Positions 1 to 9,555 of a DNA stretch of 64,000 nt are shown piece by piece. The stretch's first letter is position 1, and each line of letters starts with the position of its first letter. The position numbers and the translations under genes are program-made. Below the pieces are notes generated by a model. It searched no databases. It was not told the origin of the DNA and worked only from the letters and a program-made list of their open reading frames with translations. The DNA comes from Diphasiastrum complanatum (taxonomy: Eukaryota; Streptophyta; Lycopodiopsida; Lycopodiales; Lycopodiaceae). The stretch is taken from NCBI GenBank assembly GCA_029204225.1, contig CM055097.1, positions 49,920,600 through 49,984,599 of the forward strand, given 5' to 3'.

Positions 1-75
1 TTTTGTGTTCAGATTGAGGTGCATTTAGCTCGCATTTTTAGTCAGACTTGTGTGTCTGTTCTTGTTTAGTTGAAG

Positions 76-180
76 ATGGCCTAAAATGCATCAGACGTTT
101 TTGGAGTTTTGTCACAAGAAGATAAACTTGATGGAAGCAACTATTCTCTATGGAGCTTTATGGTTTGAAATCTACTAGTT
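76..180 (+). pseudogene. Ty1/copia gag N-terminal remnant
   Basis: From position 121 the plus strand reads D-K-L-D-G-S-N-Y-S-L-W-S-F-M before a stop at 166-168. This is the conserved start of copia Gag (DUF4219/UBN2 region: Lys-Leu-x-Gly-x-Asn-Tyr-x-x-Trp). The ATG at 76 is in another frame and stops after two codons, and nothing downstream continues the Gag. It is a short dead fragment that shows the H3-like locus already sat among older retroelement debris. Confidence 0.45.
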
Positions 181-709
181 GTGCTATTTTTGCTAACAAG
201 ATTCAACAACAGTGAAGTTGAGAAAGAGACGAGTACGATGATCCTTTTGTCAACTTGCGAATATCCAATTTCAAAGTGTGTTTGCCAAATGATTGCAGCA
301 ATCCTTGCATGGTGGCGCTTTTCCCAAATCAATACAAGGTTCCATCATCTGTAGAGATAAAAATCTCCAAGGAGGTAACCGTGAAACAACCTATATTTGA
401 GCTGAAAAGCTTTCCATCAGTTCGATACGTTCACGAGGGCAATCATTTGTGAAGCTCGGCTCTATATAGGCACAAACATGTACTTAAAAAAAGTTTTACC
501 TTTAGCTATCGAATTCATTGTGCTTGACCCGGATATCGCTTCAACGCACACGATCTACGCACTACAATCTCAATACGCTCACCTACGCGCTGATCCGCTG
601 TCGACTGCCGACTTTCATTCTCGGGATATCGGTTCACAACGCGCGCCTCCTATACTGCCTCACTGCTAGTCTGTACACACACGTGCTGATCCGATACTAG
701 GAACCACAC
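181..709. other. Flank upstream of the H3-like start, no gene recognised
   Basis: A short open frame (255-452 plus, no ATG at its start) matches nothing I know. From about 480 to 709 the base composition is more GC-rich and CpG-rich than the surrounding AT-rich DNA, with several CG steps (ccgctgtcgactgccgac near 595). By position this could be the promoter and 5' UTR of the H3-like locus. No convincing TATA box was identified. Confidence 0.3.
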
Positions 710-827
710 ATGGCCCGCACCAAGCAAACTGTCGTCTTCATCCTGGCGAGGTCAGGTTGCCACAAAAATCCACCTTTGCAACGCCCTCCACCATCGCCTC
801 CTAGGCCAAGGGAGACAGTGTAACCCA
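710..827 (+). pseudogene. Histone H3-like locus, 5' part (N-terminal tail), cut by a retrotransposon
   Basis: The ATG at 710 begins M-A-R-T-K-Q-T, the exact N-terminus of plant histone H3. The tail then departs from H3: it is rich in Pro and Arg (P-P-P-S-P-P-R-P-R-E-T-V) and ends just before a TAA at 821. R-E-T-V sits where canonical H3 has P-G-T-V, just before the alphaN helix. The alphaN helix itself is on the far side of the copia insertion, from about 7265. The frame before the insertion (codons from 710) is not the frame of the downstream histone fold. Counting the target duplication once, about ten extra nucleotides separate the two matches, so a small indel or unrecognised intron lies at the break. 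The tail could be a degenerate canonical H3 tail or a CENH3-type tail. Confidence 0.6.
823..827. repeat. Target-site duplication ACCCA, left copy
   Basis: The five bases immediately left of the LTR (ACCCA) are repeated at 7257-7261, immediately right of the other LTR. Five-base duplications are typical of copia integrase. Confidence 0.9.
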
Positions 828-1482
828 TGTGAAAAATACAGATCCTAAGTGGATCTAAACTCCAAGATCATTGGCTTGAATGCTTGCACTCCAAACTACA
901 TAAGCTAGGAATTGGCAACACATTCTATGCTACCTAGAATGCAAAGAACTTGATCAAAAAGCATTTATCACAAATGGAAACTTCCATAAACATCAAGTGC
1001 GGCCCAAAATAGCATTATACAGTCCATAATACATCAGCCTATCACTTTTGGAAAGCACCTAAGATCATACACAATAGCTTGAAGACAATACACACAACAA
1101 TGCTCTCAATGGAGGAAGAAACAATGACAATGATCTATTGATCTCAATGAAGCATACAAAAGGTTTCTCCAACCTGTTCTCCACGACTTCCCTACTATTT
1201 ATGGATGAGGAAGATGACTCTCTCTCCTCTCTCTAGAAGGTACTTGACCCTAGATATTCCCTATATAGGAAAAATAGCTAAAAATGGCTTATATGACCAA
1301 AATACATCAAAATGGTCTCATTTTGAAGGGTATGAAGTTTGACACTTCATCATACTGAAAAAATACAGTAAATAAAAACATTGTGGCCTGGTTCACACGT
1401 GTGAAACTCCAGAACCAAAACTATTTACAATTTTAGCCAATTTAGGCCTCAAACTAGCTAGGAAATGTTGACAATTTTCACA
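828..1482 (-). repeat. Element A 3' LTR (left copy)
   Basis: The LTR begins TGTGAAAAATACAG and ends CAATTTTCACA on the plus strand, so it has TG...CA ends. It is 655 bp and nearly identical to 6602-7256. It contains the perfect palindrome TTCACACGTGTGAA at 1392-1405, with a CACGTG (G-box) core. TTCCCTATATAGGAAAAATAG near 1256-1276 holds CTATATAG, a plausible TATA element for transcription on the minus strand. Confidence 0.93.
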
Positions 1483-4400
1483 CTCCCTCTTCAACATTGG
1501 ATGCTAGTTTCAACATAGTCTTTGAGCACATTCCAAGATTAGATCTATGCATTAAATATAGGTCCTTTCCCAATGGTTTGGTGAAGATATCAGCCACACA
1601 CTCCTTTGAAGAGACATGTTGAAGCTCCACCTCTTTGGCAATGACTTGATCTCTCACAAAATGGTGAGCAATCTCAATGTGCTTGCTCCTTGCATGAAAA
1701 ACAGGATTGCTTGCCAAGCTTTGGGCTGAAAGGTTATCACAAAGTATGATTGGAGTCTTCTCTGGTTCCAGCAAGTGAAGATCCAATAACATCCTCTTGA
1801 TCCAAAGAATCTCCTTGGTGCATGTTGTTAATGCCTTGTACTCGGCTTCGGTGGAAGATAGAGAGATAGTTGGTTGCTTCTTTGATAGCCATGAGACCAC
1901 TCCATCTCCAATAGATTGCAAAGGCACTTGTTGACTTCCTATCCATTTGATCACCTGCAAAATCTGAATCTGAAAATCCACAAAGGTTAGGTGTAGTACC
2001 TCCATACAAGATGCCAAAATCTCTAGATCCCGAGATGTATCTAAGTACTCTCTTTCCTAGCTTCCAATGAGCCTCACTAGGATCTTGCATAAATTGACTT
2101 AGTTTACCAACCACAAAGCTTAGATCAGGTCTTGTGATGGTTAACCATATAAGAGATCCTATTAGCTTTCTATAGAGAGTAATGTCCTTGAAGGATCTTT
2201 CATTACTTCTTGTAGTTAGCTTTACATTTGATTCCATAGGAGTAGAAACAACTTTACAATCTTCCATATGAAACCTTTTTAGAATAGAGTTAACATACTT
2301 TTCTTGACATATGAATGTAGATTTAGAAGTTCTAATAATCTCTATTCCTAAGATATAATGAAGTTTACCAAGATCTTGAATTTCAAACTCTCTTTTGAGT
2401 GCCATCTTGATTTCATCTATATCTAGATTGTTACCACCACTTAAGATAATGTCATCAACATAGATCAAAAGTAAAGTGATATCATTTTCATTCAATCTAA
2501 AGTAGAGAGAATGATCATACTCACTCATAACAAAGTTTTGAGAAAGTAAGAAGGAATTGAGCTTAGCATACCAACTCCTTGGTGCTTGCTTTAGCCCATA
2601 CAAACTCTTTTGGAGATAGCACACATGATTAGGCTCATCATGTGAAACATAGCCCTCGGGTTGCTCCATGTAAATATCTTCTTCAAGATCACCATTCAAG
2701 AAGGCATTAGTAACATCCATTTGCCACATATCCCAATCATAAAGAGTTGCAAGAGAGATTAGGATTCGAATAGTTACCATCTTTGCCACGGGTGCAAAGG
2801 TCTCATCATAGTCAATACCATATTCTTGAGCATACCCCTTTGCCACCAACCTTGCCTTGTACTTGTTGATTGATCCATCTTGATTTGTCTTGATCTTGAA
2901 GATCCACTTACAACCAATTGCCTTCTTGTCCTTTGGAAGCTTTACCAACCTCCATGTGTTGCTTTTGATGAGTGCTTGATGCTCATGATCCATGGCTTGG
3001 ATCCATTCCTTCTTTTGAATTGCTTCACCTACACAAGTTGGTTCATCAAAAGAGGTAAGAAAAGCAAAGTTAGAGTTGTCCACCACTTGCTTTCCTTTTT
3101 CATCATAGGTTAGCCTTGATGGCTTAGCCCTTTGCCTTTGAGTCTTCCTTGAAGTTTGCTTTGGAGTGGCATCTCCATCTTCATCCAAGACATCTTGCAC
3201 ATCATGATGATTAGTAGGCACATCAACATCAACATCAACAACATTGGAAACATTCTCTTCATGAAAGATGACATCCCTACTTATGACAACTTTCTTTGTA
3301 GAAGGAATGTACACTTTGTAAGCCTTGCTTACTTCACTATAGCCAACAAACACACCCTTCTTTGATGAAGGATCTTCTTTAGTTCTATCATCAAGTGTGA
3401 TATTGACAAAACATGTACATCCAAAGATCCTACAATGCTTGACACTCGGCCTTCTACCATAAAGAACCTCATGAGGAGTTTTACCATTAAAGGAAGCACT
3501 TGTCCATCTATTACATAGATAGTTAGCACATGCTAAAGCTTCCCCCCAAAAAGACTTAGCAAGATTAGCATGTAGTCTCATTGCCTTGGCACATTCACAA
3601 AGGGTTCTATTCTTCCTCTCGGCCACTCCATTCTGTTGTGGAGTCCTAGGACTAGACATCTCCCTCTTAATCCCATGTGCTATACAAAAGTCTTTGAACC
3701 TATTTGAGGTGTATTCCCCTCCATTATCAGATCTTAAGCATTTGATCTTTGTATTGAATTGGTTTTCCATTTCATTCTTGAACTTGACAAATGCAGCAAA
3801 CACTTCATCCTTACTTTTAAGAAGATAGATCCAAGTATACCTACTAAAGTCATCAATGAAAGTTGCATACATCTTTGCCCCACCATTGCTAGTTGTACTA
3901 GAAGAATGAATATCAGAATGCACAAGTTGAAAAGCTTCTTTAGATCTAGAAGTAGATCTAGAATAAGCAAGTCTATGAGATTTGGACAAGGCACAATGTT
4001 CACAAACACTATTGTTTGCAACAAGACTTTTAGGGAGACCAAGAACAAGCTCTTTCTTTGCCATTACCTCCAAAGATTTGAAGTTGGGATGGCCCAACCT
4101 CTTGTGCCAAACTTCTTGGTTTGTCAATTGCTCCCTAGCCATACATCCTTCATGATTAGAGATCACACATGCATCAAGCTTGAAAAGTTTACCATGCCTC
4201 CTACCTTGAGCAATCAAGGATCCACATTTACTTATCAAACATGCATCTCCAATGAACTCCACATCAAGTCCTTTGTCAATCATTTGACTTACACTAAGCA
4301 AATTCTTAGTGATTGAAGGAATGTACAAAACATTTTCAAGATTTGCTTTCCTATTTGTTGAAAGGGAAATAGGAATAGTGCCTATGCCTTTGATGTCACA

Positions 4401-5429
4401 TTGACCATCATTTGCAGTGTAGATGATGTTACCTTCTCCCTCATAAGACAATAAGGATGTAAAGTATTCCTTATGTCTTGTCATGTGAGATGAGGCTCCA
4501 CTATCAATCCACCAAGGATCATTATCATCTATGTTGGCTAACAAACTTGAAGTCATAACAAGTGATTCACATGTGTTATGTTCTTCCTCATCTATTGTAA
4601 GATTTCCTTGCCTCTCTCCTTGCTCTCTTTTCTTCTTATAACATTCATTTGCAAAATGACCTTTTATCCCACAATAAAAGCACTTGAACTTTGACTTATT
4701 GTTCTTAGTAGAAGAGGAAGAGGAAGAGTGATCATCATGATCAAAGTTACCACCTTTGGACCATTTCCCTTTGCCTTTACCTTTGCCCTTGAATTTGCCT
4801 TTTGTGAAGAAAGCCTCTTCACCTCCACCTTGCAAGGATGCACCATCAAGCTTTGATTGCAACCTATGTTCTTCAGCCAATAAGATTTCTTGCAAGTCAA
4901 CCACACTTGGCAAGACTCTTTGAATGGCAAAACTTTGCACAAGGTTAGCATGTTCATTTAGCAAACCATTCAACATAACTTGGACTATTTCACCATCTTT
5001 TATGTTCTCATCAATGCATGCTAAATCATCACTTAGGGACTTAACTCTCAAGATAAATGCATGAGCACTTTCACCCTCTCTTTGCCTACTAGAAAATATT
5101 TGTCTCCTTAGGGTCAATACCCTAGATGTGGACTTTGATTCAAAGAGCTTCTTTAAGGCATTCCATGCCTCACTTGCACTTTGACACTTTCCAACTTCCT
5201 TGAGAAGTTCATTTGTAACATTCATTTTAATGATATGAAGAGCCCTTTTGGCCTTCTTATCAAACCTTTGTTGCTCTTGAAGTGTGAGAGGTCTCTCTTC
5301 AATTTCTGCAACTATGTCCATGAGTTCATTCAACTCAAGTAAGGACTCCATCCTCACTTTCCAAGTAGAGTAGTTTGATGAACTCAACCTTTCACTAGAC
5401 TCTAGCATGATCCCACCATTGGAAGCCAT
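1478..5429 (-). CDS. Element A gag-pol polyprotein (one frameshift in RNase H)
   Basis: The main frame runs from an ATG at 5429 (1230 codons to its stop), and the last part continues in a second frame (2017-1478). Visible in order: Gag with UBN2-type core (residues 10-200) and zinc knuckle CFYCGIKGHFANEC (250-263); protease D-S-G-A at 309-312; GAG-pre-integrase with H-K-R-L-G-H and C-E-H-C (442-479); integrase core with D506, D567, E604; RT with Q-M-D-V-T-N-A-F-L (903-911) and Y-V-D-D at 990-993; RNase H start D-S-D-F-A-G-D. The frame breaks around 1905-1915, after S-T-S-A-F-A-I. The other frame resumes G-D-G-V-V-S-W-L-S-K-K and runs to A-D-I-F-T-K-P-L and the stop. All other catalytic residues are intact, so a single indel, or a base-calling error, separates this copy from an open reading frame. 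Confidence 0.92.
1483..1494 (-). other. Polypurine tract of element A
   Basis: On the minus strand this reads GAAGAGGGAG directly followed by the LTR start TGTGAAAA. It would prime plus-strand DNA synthesis. The pol reading frame runs through the tract and takes its stop codon from the first LTR bases. Confidence 0.8.
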
Positions 5430-6589
5430 GATTCTAATGTTTCTTCAACTTTTAGGTTCTGTCCTAAAGCACTTAGCACTCACTTTTCTCTCAACAAATG
5501 ATAGATAAAGAGATCTATGAAGATTTAGGACCCTAAAACACTTCTATCTTGAACCTAGATGGTTTCCAAGCATAGAAAGGAAGATTGAAACACATGCAAC
5601 ACTTTGCACACACTAAGAATGGATTACAAAATCAAACCAACCTGAACACACTCTTGCTTAAGCTCTCAAACTTTCCAGCAAGTGACCAAATCAAGTTATG
5701 GTGTGAAGAGTTACTTGCATTCTTAGAAAATACCCAAAACTAGGATGCCAAGATTACCTAGTAATGAACAAACTTGATCAACATATGATCAACACACTAA
5801 GATATTGATTCAACCTGTAAAACCACATGTAAACCACACTTCTAAAAGTTTATAAACTCCAGCAAGTGATAAATACAAGATTTAGAGGTGAATGAATGAG
5901 CACACTTAGTGAATCACAAGACTAGCTTCACTATCTTGTCAAATCTTGGTGTTTAGATGTAGATCTAAGATCACTTCACATGAGAATGTTCCTCAACCTG
6001 TTAAGAACCTGAAAACACACTTGCATAATGGTTAACACCTTCCAGCAAATGCTCCAATCAAATTACATAAGGAGAGTTACTTACATGCTCAACAAAGTAC
6101 ACCAAAATTTATGCCAAAATTGATGACAATCTTTACAATATGCTCTTCACAATGGAGCTTACAATATGTTCACCCAAAAAAGGGGATCTTTCATCCAAAT
6201 GGGAGCTTTGCTCAGCCTTTAGGAGAATTACAACTCACTCAAAAGAGCATTTGTCATCCACTTAAGGAGAAGTTTCATCCACTTAAGGAGAGTGTTCATC
6301 CAAGAATGGAGATTGTCAACAATAGGATTGAAAAGAACATTGTTAGTATTGAATATGCACAAGCCTCACAATCACAGATGATTAGGTGTTATGATCTGAT
6401 CCAAAATAGTTTCTTTTCAGCCTCTGATCTTCAATAGACCTGAAATATGCTTTTGATCCACAAGTTCAACTCACAAAACAAAGGTTAGTAAGATTTGATC
6501 AACAAAGCAATGCAAAATCATGCTAGAACTTGATCAAACATCCAAATATCACCAAAAATGGAATACTTACTGTAAATAGAAGCCAACCA
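5430..6589 (-). other. Element A 5' leader between primer site and gag
   Basis: About 1.16 kb of untranslated leader. It contains degenerate direct repeats: 5641-5760 and 6001-6110 share the order CCTGAA-ACAC, CCAGCAA-TG, CAA-TCAA-TTA, GAGAGTTACTT-CAT, and a shorter related block lies at 5815-5900. At 6250-6310 TCATCCACTTAAGGAG occurs twice, with further partial copies. A plus-strand frame (6111-6437) overlaps these repeats and has no recognisable protein features. Confidence 0.6.
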
Positions 6590-6601
6590 GCTCTGATACC
6601 A
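6590..6601 (-). other. Primer binding site of element A (initiator Met tRNA)
   Basis: The plus strand reads GCTCTGATACCA, the reverse complement of TGGTATCAGAGC, which pairs with the 3' end of plant initiator Met tRNA. It abuts the right LTR and so fixes the element orientation as minus. Confidence 0.92.
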
Positions 6602-7256
6602 TGTGAAAAATACAGATCCTAAGTGGATCTAAACTCCAAGATCATTGGCTTGAATGCTTGCACTCCAAACTACATAAGCTAGGAATTGGCAACACATTCT
6701 ATGCTACCTAGAATGCAAAGAACTTGATCAAAAAGCATTTATCACAAATGGAAACTTCCATAAACATCAAGTGCGGCCCAAAATAGCATTATACAGTCCA
6801 TAATACATCAGCCTATCACTTTTGGAAAGCACCTAAGGTCATACACAATAGCTTGAAGACAATACACACAACAATGCTCTCAATGGAGGAAGAAACAATG
6901 ACAATGATCTATTGATCTCAATGAAGCATACAAAAGGTTTCTCCAACCTGTTCTCCACGACTTCCCTACTATTTATGGATGAGGAAGATGACTCTCTCTC
7001 CTCTCTCTAGAAGGTACTTGACCCTAGATATTCCCTATATAGGAAAAATAGCTAAAAATGGCTTATATGACCAAAATACATCAAAATGGTCTCATTTTGA
7101 AGGGTATGAAGTTTGACACTTCATCATACTGAAAAAATACAGTAAATAAAAACATTGTGGCCTGGTTCACACGTGTGAAACTCCAGAACCAAAACTATTT
7201 ACAATTTTAGCCAATTTAGGCCTCAAACTAGCTAGGAAATGTTGACAATTTTCACA
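6602..7256 (-). repeat. Element A 5' LTR (right copy)
   Basis: The LTR is 655 bp with TG...CA ends and the same sequence as 828-1482 apart from one base seen. The palindrome TTCACACGTGTGAA is at 7166-7179. As the 5' LTR for minus-strand transcription it carries the promoter that drives the element. Confidence 0.93.
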
Positions 7257-7261
7257 ACCCA
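7257..7261. repeat. Target-site duplication ACCCA, right copy
   Basis: Copy of 823-827, directly after the right LTR. Confidence 0.9.
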
Positions 7262-7693
7262 TCGTGGTTGAAGGACATTCAAAGGCTACAAAAGACTAAC
7301 AATTTTATGATTCCTAAAGCTCACATCCAGCGATCAATCAGACAAGTCACAAGAAGTCTATCGAGGGATGTGAGATGGACAGTCACAGCAGTTGAAGCTC
7401 TGCACACAACCTATGAGGATTTCCAAGTGAACTTCTTTTCAAATTGTGTTTTTGCAGCTATTCATGCCAAGCGGGTGAATATTATGCCCAAGGATTCCAC
7501 GATTGTGTTCAGGCTACGGGACACATATGACAAGTTTGCTAAGTGCTTTCGACCAGCTCCGTCCTCTCTTCCAAAACTCACGGCTAATACTAAAGAAATA
7601 CTAAAGAAAATGCTAACACTAAACAAATTTAATCTGAATATGTACATACCTCTCATTTGTGAAGATAAGCATGCTGAACTAAAACTTTCGTGA
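7262..7693 (+). pseudogene. Histone H3-like locus, histone-fold part, separated from its start
   Basis: The frame reads S-W-L-K-D-I-Q-R-L-Q-K-T-N-N-F-M-I, which aligns without gaps to the H3 alphaN stretch V-A-L-R-E-I-R-R-Y-Q-K. It continues H-I-Q-R-S-I-R-Q-V-T (H3 F-Q-R-L-V-R-E-I-A), R-D-V-R-W and A-V-E-A-L (H3 T-D-L-R-F and A-V-M-A-L), then A-I-H-A-K-R-V-N-I-M-P-K-D, almost the exact H3 alpha2-loop2 signature. From the helix after F-Q-R to K-R-V the spacing equals canonical H3, so loop 1 is not lengthened as in many CENH3 proteins, although Trp in R-W-T is a CENH3-like residue. Canonical H3 ends soon after (R-R-I-R-G-E-R-A). Here R-L-R-D is followed by about 60 unrelated residues up to the stop at 7691-7693. 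No ATG is retained at the start of this part. This is a diverged or decayed H3 variant. Confidence 0.72.
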
Positions 7694-8319
7694 TAGATTG
7701 ACCGGCAGCTGATACGTTGAAATCCATTATCCTTCTGTTCCAAGAGCTTTTATATATGTTATCTGACCTATTTCTTTTTCGGAGAGCCTTTTGAAGAAGG
7801 ATGCATCAAAATCCATTGATATTTACGATATATTATTGGTATCCATTGACCTTCTACATTTTTTTCATTGCAAATATTGATAGCATCAATGGTTCCTCTT
7901 GAACTCCTATTATGTGTCGCCATTAGTCCAAAATATGTCTATGGAAGCTGAGTACAAATGAGAATGAGAGGTATACCTAAGAATGACAAGAAGTTCCTAA
8001 ACTACATGGATTAATTAACTATAATTTATGAACATTGAATCCAAATTAACCTCAAGTGTACAATACGGGCAACAAAGGATTATTTGGATAGTAACAATGG
8101 TCCAATCACAATCGTCTGTTCTGCTTGGCTGAATTTTTGAAAATTGCCAAATTTTGAACGGAAAAGCCAAAAAAAATTTCATCCGTCAAGCATTGTTACA
8201 GTTCGTCTCATAGATGGACACAATTTATTGGGCCACTTGGATATTGAAAGCATGCGAAGTCAAAAAAAAGCATCTTAAAAAAGGGCCCATTTTAAGTTCT
8301 AATATCCCCTAATGCAGGT
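7694..8319. other. AT-rich spacer 3' of the H3-like locus
   Basis: No coding frame, LTR end or repeat I can support. It may include the 3' UTR of the H3-like locus. Confidence 0.4.
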
Positions 8320-8939
8320 TGAGTTAATAGATCTTGCCTTTCACAAAAGAAAGAACTCCAAGATAATCTGGATCACACACCAAACAAAAGTTCCACAAAC
8401 CTCTATGACTCTATTTCAAGCCAAAAAAAACACTCAAGAACTATGAGTAGGAGTAAAACAATGTGACTAGGATCTCAAAATCTCATTTAGAACTCTCAAA
8501 ACCTAGATTGACAATGTAAACTTGAGTTTTTGATGCAACAACCAAGATTTGGTGCTCTTTGGCAAAAGTCACCAGGTTGGGTGCCCAACCTACTTCCAAA
8601 AATGCCAATAACTTTATCTATAGTGAGCCAATTCACTTGAAATTTCTTGCACCTAAATCTACATTCAAGTAGCTCTCCAGCAAGTATTTACTTGCACAAT
8701 TTGGATCACCACATAGAACACAATAAATTCTTAAAGTGGGGGCATCCCACACGTGCTCTGAGCACAATAGTCCATACTTTACTTTTCAGATCCAAATCAT
8801 CATGATTTTGGCCCCTCTTGATGCCGGAATCCCTTGGAAGCTAGTCGAGATCCTCAACCACACTCAAAATCATGAATTTCACTCTCTAATCTAGATCATT
8901 GATGCATGAAGATCATACCTAAGGGTGGATTTGATATCA
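8320..8939 (-). other. Remnant of a copia 5' leader
   Basis: The stretch resembles the leader of element A in composition and wording (ctccagcaagtatttacttg, cacaccaaacaaaag). It ends in GGATTTGATATCA at 8927-8939, a weak match to a minus-strand Met-tRNA primer site beside an LTR that starts TGTGAAAG. No gag coding sequence remains to the left. Confidence 0.4.
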
Positions 8940-9555
8940 TGTGAAAGTTTCACATGTGTGAAGACCTTCTAAACACCCACAATGATCTTATAGGGTAATT
9001 TGTGATTCCACATAGATCTATTACATAGATTGCATCCTACAATCTTCCTAGATTGATTCTAAGGCTACTGCACAATTTCATGCATAATGAATCCACATTC
9101 AATTGGCACTCAAAGCAATCAAAGTACATGAAAAAACTAAGTTCTCAACATAATTTTAGAGAGAGAAAAATAGCCTACTCTCGAGTAGAGAGAGAAAGTG
9201 AGTGATCCCTCAAGTAGAGAGAGAATATGAGGAAAAACAATGTGTAACACATAGATTGCTTTCGACAAAAACTTGTATGTACAATAAGAGCACTTCCAAT
9301 AGGAGTAGCTCGAGATCTAGGATGATGAATGCTTGAATGTGATTGGACCTCATGGAATCAACCTCTCATGATGATTGGACCTCTAGATTCCACCTCTCTC
9401 CATGATTGGACCAACTAGCTATAACCTCTCAATATGATTGGCCAAGTGATTTGCATCTCTAAACATGATTGGGCCAACCATTTTGCACCTCTTAATGTGA
9501 TTGGCTTTAGCATTTACACCTCTTCATTTGATTGGGCCATATTTGACTGCATAAA
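8940..9555 (-). repeat. Copia LTR remnant, minus orientation, right end lost
   Basis: It starts TGTGAAAGTTTCACATGTGTGAAG beside a degenerate primer site. Order and wording match the interrupted LTR at 39.7-41.8 kb: CACATGTGTG near the start, caaagtacat, gtagagagagaa, then an array of GATTGG motifs. The plus-strand LTR at 45632-46272 looks distantly related, carrying the complement of the GAGAGA block. No CA end or purine tract is seen on the right, so that end is truncated. Confidence 0.5.
9341..9535 (-). promoter_or_regulatory. Seven inverted CCAAT motifs at 31-32 bp spacing in an LTR
   Basis: GATTGG (CCAATC on the element's own minus strand) starts at 9341, 9373, 9404, 9436, 9467, 9499 and 9530, so the steps are 32, 31, 32, 31, 32 and 31 bp. 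Between them lies a degenerate repeat with CACCTCT. The mean step of 31.5 bp equals three B-DNA turns. CCAAT is the NF-Y site, and the array lies in the U3 part of the LTR, where an enhancer is expected. The related LTR at 41.3 kb has four such motifs. Confidence 0.6.

Larger units (their letters stand above)
828..7256 (-). mobile_element. Full-length Ty1/copia LTR retrotransposon (element A)
   Basis: The element is 6429 bp with two 655-bp LTRs, a 5-bp target duplication (ACCCA), an initiator-Met-tRNA primer site next to the right LTR, a purine tract next to the left LTR, and one gag-pol reading frame on the minus strand. Domain order is gag, protease, integrase, RT, RNase H, which defines Ty1/copia. 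The LTRs differ by one base seen by eye (A at about 1063, G at about 6838), so insertion was recent. All catalytic motifs are present, but one frameshift breaks the RNase H region near 1910. The element interrupts a histone H3-like locus. Confidence 0.95.

Noticed and set aside
3329-4316. Plus- and minus-strand frames of 60-185 codons inside element A
   Set aside because: They are opposite-strand or out-of-frame shadows of the gag-pol frame, without independent motifs.
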